A stretch of 64,000 nucleotides of DNA from contig CAZGTU010000005.1 in the NCBI GenBank assembly GCA_964528675.1, positions 39,792-103,791 on the forward strand, given 5' to 3'. The stretch comes from CAYRTD01 sp964528675. GTDB lineage: Bacteria > Bacteroidota > Bacteroidia > Bacteroidales > GCA-2748055. Each line of letters begins with the position of its first letter. The stretch's first letter is position 1. The position numbers and the translations under genes were made by a program. Under the pieces are notes generated by a model, which worked only from the letters and a program-made list of their open reading frames with translations, did not search any database and was not told the DNA's origin. Shown here piece by piece: positions 17,050 through 25,049 of the stretch.

Positions 17050-18507
17050 ATGGAAGTACTAATTCTCGTTCTCAGCTTTGTCTTTCTCCTGGCAATTGGT
17101 GTTCCTATTGCATTTAGCATTGGGCTTTCCGGCGTTATAACTATGCTTTTATCTATCGATTCCATACCGGCATTCACCACATTTGCCCAGAGGATGGCAA
17201 CAGGGCTTGACAGTTTTGCCCTGCTGGCAATTCCATTCTTTATTCTTGCCGGTAACATCATGAATTCAGGAGGCATTGCAATCCGATTGATAAATCTGGC
17301 AAGGGTGCTTGTAGCAAGACTTCCCGGCGGACTTGCATTTGTTAATGTTATTGCGAATATGTTATTCGGAGCAATCTCCGGTTCTGCTGCTGCATCTGCC
17401 TCTGCTATCGGGAGCATTATGGGACCTGAAATGAAAAAAGAAGGCTATAAGGATAATTTCAGTGCTGCAGTAAATATTACTTCAGCAACAACAGGACTTT
17501 CCATTCCTCCAAGTAATATTCTGATCGTATATTCTCTTGCCAGCGGTGGTGCTTCAATTACGGCATTGTTCCTGGCGGGATATATTCCCGGCATTATGAC
17601 AGGTCTTGCTATTATGCTTGTCGCAATGTCAATGCTCATTTACCAGAACAAAGGTATAAAAGGTGTTTCATCTGCACTGTTAAAGATCTTCACAGGTGCA
17701 GCAATACTTTTCGGAGTGGGAATAGGAATAAAAACACTCAGTGAAAACACAGCCGACCCTGTCCATAATACCGTATTTATAATACTTGGAACGGCCTTTC
17801 TTGCATATGTCGTGTACAAATTAAGAAATAAGGTGGCCGGATTAAAAAGAGCACTGAGAATTTTCATCGATGCCATTCCTTCCCTCATGATGCTGGTAAT
17901 TGTTATCGGGGGAATTGTAGCTGGATATTTCACTGCCACCGAAGCTTCGGCTGTTGCAGTCCTTTATGCACTCATTCTGGCACTGATTTACAAAGAAATA
18001 GGAATGAAGGATATGCCGGTTATCATTTTACGTTCTGTAAGGACCACAGCTATTGTTTTGCTTTTAGTTGGATCATCCATTGGTCTTTCCTGGATAATGT
18101 CGTACGAAAATATTCCCCAAAATGTAAGTGAAGGTTTACTTAGCATAAGTGAAAATCCTTTCATTATTCTTCTTATAATCAACTTTATCTTACTTTTTGT
18201 AGGTGTATTTATGGATATGACCCCGGCTGTTTTAATCTTCACTCCGATTTTTTTACCAGTTGTAAGTGCTCAGTTGGGAATGGATCCGATTCATTTTGGT
18301 ATAATGATGGTCCTTAACCTAAGTGTCGGACTCTGCACACCTCCTGTAGGCTCGGTCCTGTTTATCGGATGCAGCGTTGCCAACCTGAAGATTGAAAAGG
18401 TAGTCAAACCCTTGCTGCCGCTTTTTATTGCCATGATAGTTGTTCTCCTGCTGGTAAGTTACATACCACAATTAAGTCTGTGGCTTCCCGGATTATTTGT
18501 GAAGTAA
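17050..18507 (+). CDS. dctM: TRAP transporter large permease DctM
   Basis: A 485-residue polytopic inner-membrane protein of the DctM family. It is recognisable by GVPIAFSIGLSG at the start, the FGAISGSAAASASAIGSIM loop, FTATEASAVAVLYAL and the C-terminal MDMTPAVLIFTPIFLPV. The usual length is about 425. The excess lies around residues 200-265, where two extra hydrophobic stretches (AILFGVGIGI and TVFIILGTAFLAYVVY) are inserted before IPSLMMLVIVIGG. It ends the operon; a strong hairpin follows at 18701-18742. Confidence 0.93.
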   Translation: MEVLILVLSFVFLLAIGVPIAFSIGLSGVITMLLSIDSIPAFTTFAQRMATGLDSFALLAIPFFILAGNIMNSGGIAIRLINLARVLVARLPGGLAFVNVIANMLFGAISGSAAASASAIGSIMGPEMKKEGYKDNFSAAVNITSATTGLSIPPSNILIVYSLASGGASITALFLAGYIPGIMTGLAIMLVAMSMLIYQNKGIKGVSSALLKIFTGAAILFGVGIGIKTLSENTADPVHNTVFIILGTAFLAYVVYKLRNKVAGLKRALRIFIDAIPSLMMLVIVIGGIVAGYFTATEASAVAVLYALILALIYKEIGMKDMPVIILRSVRTTAIVLLLVGSSIGLSWIMSYENIPQNVSEGLLSISENPFIILLIINFILLFVGVFMDMTPAVLIFTPIFLPVVSAQLGMDPIHFGIMMVLNLSVGLCTPPVGSVLFIGCSVANLKIEKVVKPLLPLFIAMIVVLLLVSYIPQLSLWLPGLFVK

Positions 18508-18700
18508 ATCTATACCCTTCCTGGAGATCCCGATGAGGACTTAGTTCTAATAATCATGTATTTTTTGGCAGAATATTTTGAAGCACCTTCTGTAGGATAA
18601 TCCCTATAGGCGCTACAGAGGAATAAAAAATATTTAAACTTCAAAAATTTGTTTGGTTCTGGCTTGTCCAGGTTAAGAAAATCGGGATCAGTTCGACTTT

Positions 18701-18742
18701 GTATTTTCAACAATCCCGAAAGAACGGGATTGTTGAAAATAC
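18701..18742. terminator. Perfect 18-bp inverted repeat after the TRAP operon
   Basis: GTATTTTCAACAATCCCG at 18701-18718 is followed by a 6-nt loop and its exact reverse complement at 18725-18742. The A/T-rich outer arms (AAAAT/ATTTT) could give U-rich tails in either direction. It lies about 200 nt after dctM and just before the kinase promoter region. A terminator role is likely; alternatively it is a mobile palindromic repeat. Confidence 0.55.
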
Positions 18743-18837
18743 AGTCTCACTGACTTAACATAATACTTTATTCTTTCTCATTGATTTATAATAATCAATC
18801 ACTTAATATTTTGTTGATATTATATCTCAAATTCCTC

Positions 18838-18867
18838 TTTGATCTTTAAAAGAAAAAAATATCTTTG
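18838..18867 (+). promoter_or_regulatory. Promoter of the histidine kinase gene
   Basis: TTTG at 18838-18841, an 18-nt spacer and TATCTTTG at 18860-18867 fit the Bacteroidota TTG / TAnnTTTG consensus. The start codon is 57 nt beyond the -7 element. Confidence 0.6.
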
Positions 18868-18924
18868 TGTTAATTGCAGGCAGAAAATCTGCATTGAGGA
18901 TATCAAAAGGATTTCAACAAAATT

Positions 18925-21252
18925 ATGTCACAAACGACTCTTTTAGAAGGAGTTGATCGTTTGTTTATAGCTATGTTAACTCTAAATAAACAGAACGATC
19001 TAACCTCATTCCTCAGGGAAAACCTATGGTTACTTTTAACCATAATTTTTATACTGCTTGCCCTGAGCTTCTATCAAGCTTTTTTATTACGAAAAATCAG
19101 CTTTAAGAGAAAGTTATTTCAACAATTATCTGAAAAACAAGGTCCGCTTTCACCCAGTAACCTCCTTAATACTTTGATGTTTAATATGCCTGATTTTATT
19201 TATATCAAGGATACAGAAAGCAGATTCCTCCTGGCAAGTCAGAAACTTGCAAAAGTCCTTAAGCAAGACTCCGTGGAAGAGGTTCTGGGTAAAACAGACC
19301 ATGATTTCTACCCAAGGAAACTCGCTGATGAATTCAAAAAAACGGAAATTGAAATAATAGCCTCAGGAAAGCCTGTATTTAATCTTGAGGAAGATGGTAT
19401 TGATGAGCATGAGAACAAAATAAAAGTAAGTACTTCAAAAATCCCCATCAGAAATAAAGAGGGTAAAATAGTCGGTATTGTCGGCATAGGAAGAGATATA
19501 ACGCAATTAAAAGAAAAGGAAAAAGAATTAGAAAAGAAAAGTTCAGACCTCTCAGAAGCCAATGCCTTACTTGAAGAAAGGCAGGAGGAAATACTTCAGC
19601 AGCAGGAAGAGATAAGAGTCCAATCAGAACGTGCGGAGGAAGAAAGAAAACAGTTATTGACACTTATCAATTCCATGCCGGACAGGATTTACATCAAGGA
19701 TAGAAAGAGCCGGTTTATCATTGGCAATATTCATGTTGCAAATATCATGGGTGCCCATTCACCTGAAGAGCTAATAGGGAAAACCGATTTTGAGTTCTAC
19801 AATAAAGACATTGCTTCTGATTATTACCAGGACGAACAGGAAATAATGGCCAGGGATATTTCCCTTATCAACAAGGAAGAGAGGGGGCTTAATGTTGATG
19901 GAGAAGAAATCATTGTATCAACTACAAAAGTACCGGTGAAAGATGAAGAGGGAAATGTAACAGGACTGGTCGGAATTGGAAGAGATATAACGGCTCAAAA
20001 AGAAGTAGAAGCGGCCTTAAAGAAGAAAAGTCAGGATTTGCAGGAAGCTAATGTTCTTCTTGAAGAAAGACAGGAAGAGATCCAACAGCAATCAGAAGAA
20101 CTGATCGCACAGTCGGAAAACCTCATAAAAACCAACGAAGAGCTGGAAAAGCTTTCAATCGTTGCCAGTAAGACTGATAATGTGATCGTCATTATGGATA
20201 AAAAAGGAAACTTCGAGTGGGTAAATGAAGGCTTCATGAAAAGATATGGGCAGAATCTTGAAGAGTTTGTTGAGAAAAAAGGAAGGAATTTACTTGAGAA
20301 TTCATATTACCCGGAAATTAAAAAGGTCTTTGGCGATCTACAAAAACAAAAAAAGGCAGTGAGCTATACCGCACAGACGAAAATAAATGATTCTGAGCTC
20401 ATCTGGTCAAGAACAACGCTTTCTCCGGTAATGGATGAAAAAGAAAATATCATCCGTATCATTGCCATAGATACCGATATTACAGAAATGAAAGAGGCGG
20501 AAGAACAAATTGAAGAACAACGTGATGAATTAAGAAAGCTCAATGCAACAAAAGATAAATTCTTCTCTATTATTGCCCATGACCTGAAGAACCCATTCCA
20601 TTCAATTATGGGCTTCAGTGATTTACTGACACGTAGTTATAATAATATCGAGGAAGATAAGAAAAAAGAATTCATTAAACTTATCAATGAATCCTCCTCA
20701 AGCGCATACGGGCTCCTCGAAAACCTCTTAAACTGGGCAAGAGCACAAACGAACCGGATAAAATACAATCCTTCAAAAATTGACCTGGCAGTAATTGCAA
20801 AAGAGGTATTTCAAATGATGAGCGTTAATGCTGAAAATAAAAATATTCGCCTGAAATATCCCGAAAATTTCAATAAAGTATATGCCTTTGCCGATTATAA
20901 TATGGTGTACACAGTGATAAGAAACCTCACAAGTAATGCATTGAAATTTACCGAAGCTGGCGAGGAAGTAAGTATTTCCACCAGAAAAAAAGATAATCGG
21001 ATTGAAGTTTCTATTTCCGATACCGGAGTGGGAATGACAAAGGAGGAACAGGACAAACTCTTCAGGCTGGATGAATTTCATACAACTACCGGAACTTCAG
21101 GCGAGGCTGGTACAGGACTGGGTCTAATTGTTTGCAGGGAATTTATTCTCAAGCATGGAGGAGATATAGAAGTAGAAAGTGAGAAAGGTAAAGGAAGTAC
21201 ATTCAAATTTACACTACCCCTTGAAGAAACTGAAATAGAGACTACCTGGTAA
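18925..21252 (+). CDS. Multi-PAS sensor histidine kinase
   Basis: A 775-residue membrane-anchored kinase. One transmembrane segment lies near residues 32-52. Two closely similar PAS domains follow (about 75-195 and 245-355; compare KTDHDFYPRKLADEF with KTDFEFYNKDIASDY), each with a coiled-coil linker containing LLEERQEEI. A third PAS spans about 405-530. The H-box is FFSIIAHDLKNPFHS (His near 552), then the N-box NLTSNALKFT, G1 DTGVGM and G2 GTGLGLIVC. No receiver domain or adjacent response-regulator gene is present, so its partner lies elsewhere. With no large periplasmic domain, sensing is probably cytoplasmic through PAS. Confidence 0.95.
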   Translation: MSQTTLLEGVDRLFIAMLTLNKQNDLTSFLRENLWLLLTIIFILLALSFYQAFLLRKISFKRKLFQQLSEKQGPLSPSNLLNTLMFNMPDFIYIKDTESRFLLASQKLAKVLKQDSVEEVLGKTDHDFYPRKLADEFKKTEIEIIASGKPVFNLEEDGIDEHENKIKVSTSKIPIRNKEGKIVGIVGIGRDITQLKEKEKELEKKSSDLSEANALLEERQEEILQQQEEIRVQSERAEEERKQLLTLINSMPDRIYIKDRKSRFIIGNIHVANIMGAHSPEELIGKTDFEFYNKDIASDYYQDEQEIMARDISLINKEERGLNVDGEEIIVSTTKVPVKDEEGNVTGLVGIGRDITAQKEVEAALKKKSQDLQEANVLLEERQEEIQQQSEELIAQSENLIKTNEELEKLSIVASKTDNVIVIMDKKGNFEWVNEGFMKRYGQNLEEFVEKKGRNLLENSYYPEIKKVFGDLQKQKKAVSYTAQTKINDSELIWSRTTLSPVMDEKENIIRIIAIDTDITEMKEAEEQIEEQRDELRKLNATKDKFFSIIAHDLKNPFHSIMGFSDLLTRSYNNIEEDKKKEFIKLINESSSSAYGLLENLLNWARAQTNRIKYNPSKIDLAVIAKEVFQMMSVNAENKNIRLKYPENFNKVYAFADYNMVYTVIRNLTSNALKFTEAGEEVSISTRKKDNRIEVSISDTGVGMTKEEQDKLFRLDEFHTTTGTSGEAGTGLGLIVCREFILKHGGDIEVESEKGKGSTFKFTLPLEETEIETTW

Positions 21253-21261
21253 TTCTATTTT

Positions 21262-22617
21262 TTATTGCCAGGGATTTGCGGGTTTTCGCATGCAACAGTT
21301 TTTATATTTTTTCCCGCTTCCGCAGGGACATGGATCATTTCTGCCTACCTGTACTTTAACTGTTTCTTTTTGAGCTTTTTGCCTTTCAAGTCGCCTGATC
21401 CATTGCATTACGTTTGCGGGTGCTCTCTTTGCCTTCAACTCATCGGCCATAAACTGCATATAGGGATGAACGTGAGCGAAAAAATGCTTAAAACCAGGAC
21501 ACAGGTAATTCAATCCCGGCTCACCATAGGGAGTTTCGGATATCCGGTTCTTTGGGCATTCGCCATGACAGGCAAAACGGTAATCACATTCAAAACAATA
21601 ACGCGGCAATTTATCCCTCTTATCACGGCCAAACTTTTGCTGCTTCTCCGACCTAACCATATCCAGAAGATGGGTTTCCGCTATATTACCCAGTTTGTAA
21701 TCCTCATAAACAAAATGATCACAGCTATAGATATCTCCATTGTGTTCCATAGCTGTTGCATCTCCACAGGTTTCGGAAAATACGCATAAACCCGGTCTTT
21801 CCCCGGCCCAGTTCGCAAGTGTGACATCAAACATTTGAACAAAATATTTTCCCACATCATTCCTCACCCATTCATCAAAAATAGAGCAGAGAAAAATACC
21901 ATATTGTAAAGGTTCAACCGACCATTCGGTAACTTTTGCATCTTTCCGGTGATTGGGGGCAAGCAGGTTTACTTTATCCGGTTGCGGACTTGTGGCAATC
22001 CTTTCTACAATGGGGATAAATTGAAGATAACCACTGCCGATATCCTTTAAAAAACGATATATTTCTATAGGCTGATAAGCATTGCTTTTATTAACAACAC
22101 TGAGGGTATTGAACTCGGTTTTGTGTTTATGTAATAATTCAATCCCCTTCATGACTTTTTTAAATGAACCAGTATTTTCATTGGTAAGCCGGTACTCATC
22201 ATGAATATGTTCAGGACCATCAATAGAAACTCCAATCAGAAAATTATTATCTGTAAAGAATTTGCAAAAGTCATCCGTTAACAGGGTCCCGTTTGTCTGA
22301 AAAACATTTTCTATTCTTTTATCTCCCTTGTATTTATCCTGATATTCAAGTGCTTTTTGAAAGTATTCTATTCCAAGCATTGTAGGCTCTCCACCCTGCC
22401 ACACGAAGTTGATAACAGGAACATTCTGGGATTCAATATATTGCTTGGTAAATTGTTCAAGAACTTCATCTTTCATCCGGAAATTACGTGTGTCCAGATA
22501 CAGATTTTTCTTTTCAAGGTAATAGCAATAGGTACAATTCAGATTACAAATCGGACCTATGGGTTTCAACATCACATTAAATGCGGTGGGTTTATGACCC
22601 GGAAATAATACATCCAT
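21262..22617 (-). CDS. Anaerobic sulfatase-maturating enzyme with SEC-C tail
   Basis: A 451-residue radical SAM enzyme. The 4Fe-4S/SAM motif is CNLNCTYCYY near residue 24 and WQGGEPTMLG follows. A SPASM-type Cys set includes CGDATAMEHNGDIYSCDHF and CFECDYRFACHGEC. The C-terminal SEC-C zinc motif is GRNDPCPCGSGKKYKNCC. The family oxidises an active-site Cys or Ser of type I sulfatases to formylglycine. No sulfatase gene is in the window, so it acts on distant partners. It is convergent with the histidine kinase (9 nt gap). Confidence 0.93.
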   Translation of the reverse strand: MDVLFPGHKPTAFNVMLKPIGPICNLNCTYCYYLEKKNLYLDTRNFRMKDEVLEQFTKQYIESQNVPVINFVWQGGEPTMLGIEYFQKALEYQDKYKGDKRIENVFQTNGTLLTDDFCKFFTDNNFLIGVSIDGPEHIHDEYRLTNENTGSFKKVMKGIELLHKHKTEFNTLSVVNKSNAYQPIEIYRFLKDIGSGYLQFIPIVERIATSPQPDKVNLLAPNHRKDAKVTEWSVEPLQYGIFLCSIFDEWVRNDVGKYFVQMFDVTLANWAGERPGLCVFSETCGDATAMEHNGDIYSCDHFVYEDYKLGNIAETHLLDMVRSEKQQKFGRDKRDKLPRYCFECDYRFACHGECPKNRISETPYGEPGLNYLCPGFKHFFAHVHPYMQFMADELKAKRAPANVMQWIRRLERQKAQKETVKVQVGRNDPCPCGSGKKYKNCCMRKPANPWQ

Positions 22618-22750
22618 CTTTCACCTCCTATAAATGTTCTTCAAAAATAAAAATTCTGTTATGGCTCGGCAGATTTAGGTTTAATTAAGAATGCTTCTAA
22701 ATAAACACGGGAATCGATTGAATTTATCCGAAATATTAAAAGAAAATAAT

Positions 22751-22781
22751 CAGACTTAACGTATTATTTACGCTAAGTTTG
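22751..22781. promoter_or_regulatory. Inverted-repeat operator and -7 element before the xylose regulator
   Basis: An inverted repeat of 13-bp arms around TTATT (22764-22768), with ACTTAACGTA at 22754-22763 facing TACGCTAAGT at 22769-22778; 11 of 13 pairs match. The right arm overlaps TAAGTTTG (22774-22781), a TAnnTTTG-like -7 element. Nudix-type sugar regulators of Bacteroidota bind palindromes of about this size, so binding by the gene that follows is a reasonable inference. Confidence 0.62.
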
Positions 22782-22830
22782 GTTATTATCATTGGTAAAT
22801 GTATTTTTATATCAAAATAAAAGAACAGAA

Positions 22831-23547
22831 ATGAAATTAAATCCTCACATATCAATCGATTGCGTGGTTTTTGGATTTGACGGAAAAAACCTGAAAATAT
22901 TGCTTTTGGAAAGGTATTTTTCAGCATCTGAATTCGATCTGAAACTACCGGGAGATTTTATTACCGATGATGAGGACTTAGATTCAGCCGCTTACAGGAT
23001 CCTGAGAGAGTTAACCGGACTCGAAAACATTTACCTCAGACAATTCAGTGTTTTCGGTTCACCTGACCGTATCAGCAAAGCCAGGGATATTGAATGGCTA
23101 AGAAAAACCACCGGATTACCCATTGAGAGAGTGGTAACCATTGCCTACTATTCACTCATTCGAATCAAGGAAAGTAAAAAAGAAAGAGCCTTCAAAAACA
23201 ATGCTATGTGGATAAAGGTTGATGAAGTAAATGAGCTTGCATTTGATCATTTTAACATTCTGGAAGAGGGTTTATCTCATCTTCGAAGTAAATTACAAAT
23301 AAAACCGGTTGGCATGGAGCTTCTTCCTTCCAGGTTCACTATCAGGCAATTGCAAAATTTATACGAGGTAATTCTTTCCAGAAAACTGGACAACAGGAAT
23401 TTCAGAAAAAAAGTCCTTAAGGCTAATTACCTGGTTCCCCTTGATGAAAAAGAAACAAAAGTACCTCATAAACCTGCAAGACTCTATTCTTTTAATAAAG
23501 AAATATATAAAAACAGTTTCAACCAATTTGAAGGATTTCAATTTTAA
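22831..23547 (+). CDS. Nudix-fold transcriptional regulator of xylose genes (NrtR/AraR-like)
   Basis: About 238 residues from the ATG at 22831 (MKLNPHISIDCVVFGF); the frame continues upstream to 22792 but that extension is atypical. The N-terminal Nudix hydrolase-like domain (about 10-150) is followed by a winged helix (SRFTIRQLQNLYEVILSRKL). The Nudix box is degenerate: RILRELTGL replaces the REL.EETGL pattern, so it should not hydrolyse nucleotides, as in sugar-sensing members. It is 11 nt upstream of xylB and xylA, which points to xylose control, with a palindrome over its promoter. Confidence 0.87.
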   Translation: MKLNPHISIDCVVFGFDGKNLKILLLERYFSASEFDLKLPGDFITDDEDLDSAAYRILRELTGLENIYLRQFSVFGSPDRISKARDIEWLRKTTGLPIERVVTIAYYSLIRIKESKKERAFKNNAMWIKVDEVNELAFDHFNILEEGLSHLRSKLQIKPVGMELLPSRFTIRQLQNLYEVILSRKLDNRNFRKKVLKANYLVPLDEKETKVPHKPARLYSFNKEIYKNSFNQFEGFQF

Positions 23548-23558
23548 ATATTTAAGAT

Positions 23559-25034
23559 ATGTATTTAATAGGCTATGATGTTGGAAGTTCCTCGGTAAAA
23601 GCCACTCTCATTGAAGTGGAAACAGGAAAGTCTTTATATTCTGCTTTTTACCCTGAGCAGGAAATGAAAATAGAAGCAGCACAAAAAGGATGGGCAGAAC
23701 AGGATCCTTCCTTATGGTGGGAGAATTTATGTCTTGCCAGCAGGGAAGTATGCAGCAAGGTTGATAAAACAGAGATTAAAGCAATTGGCATCTCCTACCA
23801 GATGCACGGACTTGTTATGATCGATAAAGACAGAAAAGTATTAAGGCCCTCCATTATCTGGTGCGACAGTCGTGCTGTCCATTACGGAGAAGATGCTTTT
23901 AACGAGATAGGACAGAAGGTTTGTCTTTCCCATTCTCTAAATTCTCCTGGAAATTTTACGGCATCAAAATTTAAATGGGTGAAGGAAAATGAAAGAGAAA
24001 TTTACGAAAAGACCTGGAAGATCATGTTGCCGGGCGATTATATCGCCATGAGAATGACCGGTGAGCTAAATACAACAATTTCAGGGTTATCGGAAGGTGT
24101 ATTGTGGGATTTTCTCGAGAATAAACCTTCTGAATATCTGATGGATCATTTTGGCTTTGAAAAAGATGTTATTCCTGAAATTGTGCCAACATTTTCAAAA
24201 CAGGGATCCTTATTAGCTGAAGTTGCTGATGACCTCGGATTACCAGCAGGAATACCGGTTGCCTATCGTGCAGGCGATCAACCCAATAATGCCTTCTCTC
24301 TCAACGTTCTGCGGCCCGGAGAAATTGCAGCCACTGCAGGCACCTCGGGTGTAGTCTATGGCGTAAGTGATGAAATAAAATATGATCCTCAATCAAGGGT
24401 GAACAGTTTCGCTCATGTAAATCATACTGAAAATCGAAACAGGCTGGGCATCCTCCTATGCATCAACGGAACGGGAATATTGTATTCCTGGCTGAAGAAT
24501 AATTTCGCACCCGGAAAAGATTATAATACTCTCAATCAAATCGCTTCGGATGCTGAGATCGGCGCGGATGGAATATCTGTATTTCCCTTTGGAAACGGAG
24601 CAGAAAGAATGCTTAACAACAAGGACTACGGTTGCCGGATCGACGGGATCAACTTCAACCGACATGATATCAGTCATATTATACGTGCCGGACAGGAGGG
24701 TATAGTATTCTCTTTCATTTATGGTATAGAAATAATGAAAGACATGGGAATCAGTCCTGAAATTATACGGGCCGGAAATGCCAACATGTTTCTCAGCCCG
24801 ATTTTCCGTGACACCCTGGCAAATACCGGGGATATCAGCATAGAATTATACGATACGGATGGCTCTGCAGGTGCTGCAAAAGCAGCAGGTATAGGAGCTG
24901 ATATTTATTCTTCTTTTGAAGAAGCTTTCTCAGGTCTTGAAAAAATTAAGGTCATTGAACCTTCAAAAGACAACATTAAATATAAAGAAGCATATCGGAA
25001 CTGGAAGAAAAAACTCGAATTATTAATTCAATAA
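23559..25034 (+). CDS. xylB: Xylulokinase
   Basis: Phosphorylates D-xylulose to xylulose 5-phosphate for the pentose phosphate pathway. A 491-residue FGGY-family kinase. The N-terminal phosphate-binding motif is YDVGSSSVKATLIE, then GISYQMHGLV and the catalytic-Asp segment AYRAGDQPNNAFSLNV near residue 240. TAGTSGVVYG is the second nucleotide-binding loop. It lies between the Nudix regulator and xylA, which distinguishes it from other FGGY kinases. Confidence 0.95.
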   Translation: MYLIGYDVGSSSVKATLIEVETGKSLYSAFYPEQEMKIEAAQKGWAEQDPSLWWENLCLASREVCSKVDKTEIKAIGISYQMHGLVMIDKDRKVLRPSIIWCDSRAVHYGEDAFNEIGQKVCLSHSLNSPGNFTASKFKWVKENEREIYEKTWKIMLPGDYIAMRMTGELNTTISGLSEGVLWDFLENKPSEYLMDHFGFEKDVIPEIVPTFSKQGSLLAEVADDLGLPAGIPVAYRAGDQPNNAFSLNVLRPGEIAATAGTSGVVYGVSDEIKYDPQSRVNSFAHVNHTENRNRLGILLCINGTGILYSWLKNNFAPGKDYNTLNQIASDAEIGADGISVFPFGNGAERMLNNKDYGCRIDGINFNRHDISHIIRAGQEGIVFSFIYGIEIMKDMGISPEIIRAGNANMFLSPIFRDTLANTGDISIELYDTDGSAGAAKAAGIGADIYSSFEEAFSGLEKIKVIEPSKDNIKYKEAYRNWKKKLELLIQ

Positions 25035-25049
25035 ATAAAAATCAGAACT

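Larger units (their letters stand above)
18508..18924. other. Gene-poor interval after dctM, with short ORF remnant, hairpin and promoter
   Basis: 417 bp between the TRAP operon and the histidine kinase. A 67-codon minus-strand frame (18510-18713) ending KSSSGSPGRV has no start signal and partly overlaps the hairpin. It looks like a degenerate repeat-derived fragment rather than a gene. The hairpin and kinase promoter are listed separately. Confidence 0.5.

Noticed and set aside
18510..18713. 67-codon minus-strand frame ending KSSSGSPGRV
   Set aside because: It has no promoter or plausible start context, overlaps a perfect hairpin and looks like a degenerate repeat fragment, so it is not called as a gene.
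22853..22866. CAATCGATTGCG, resembling the kdu operator core
   Set aside because: It lies inside the coding sequence of the Nudix regulator (encoding SIDC) and lacks the outer arms, so it is probably chance.
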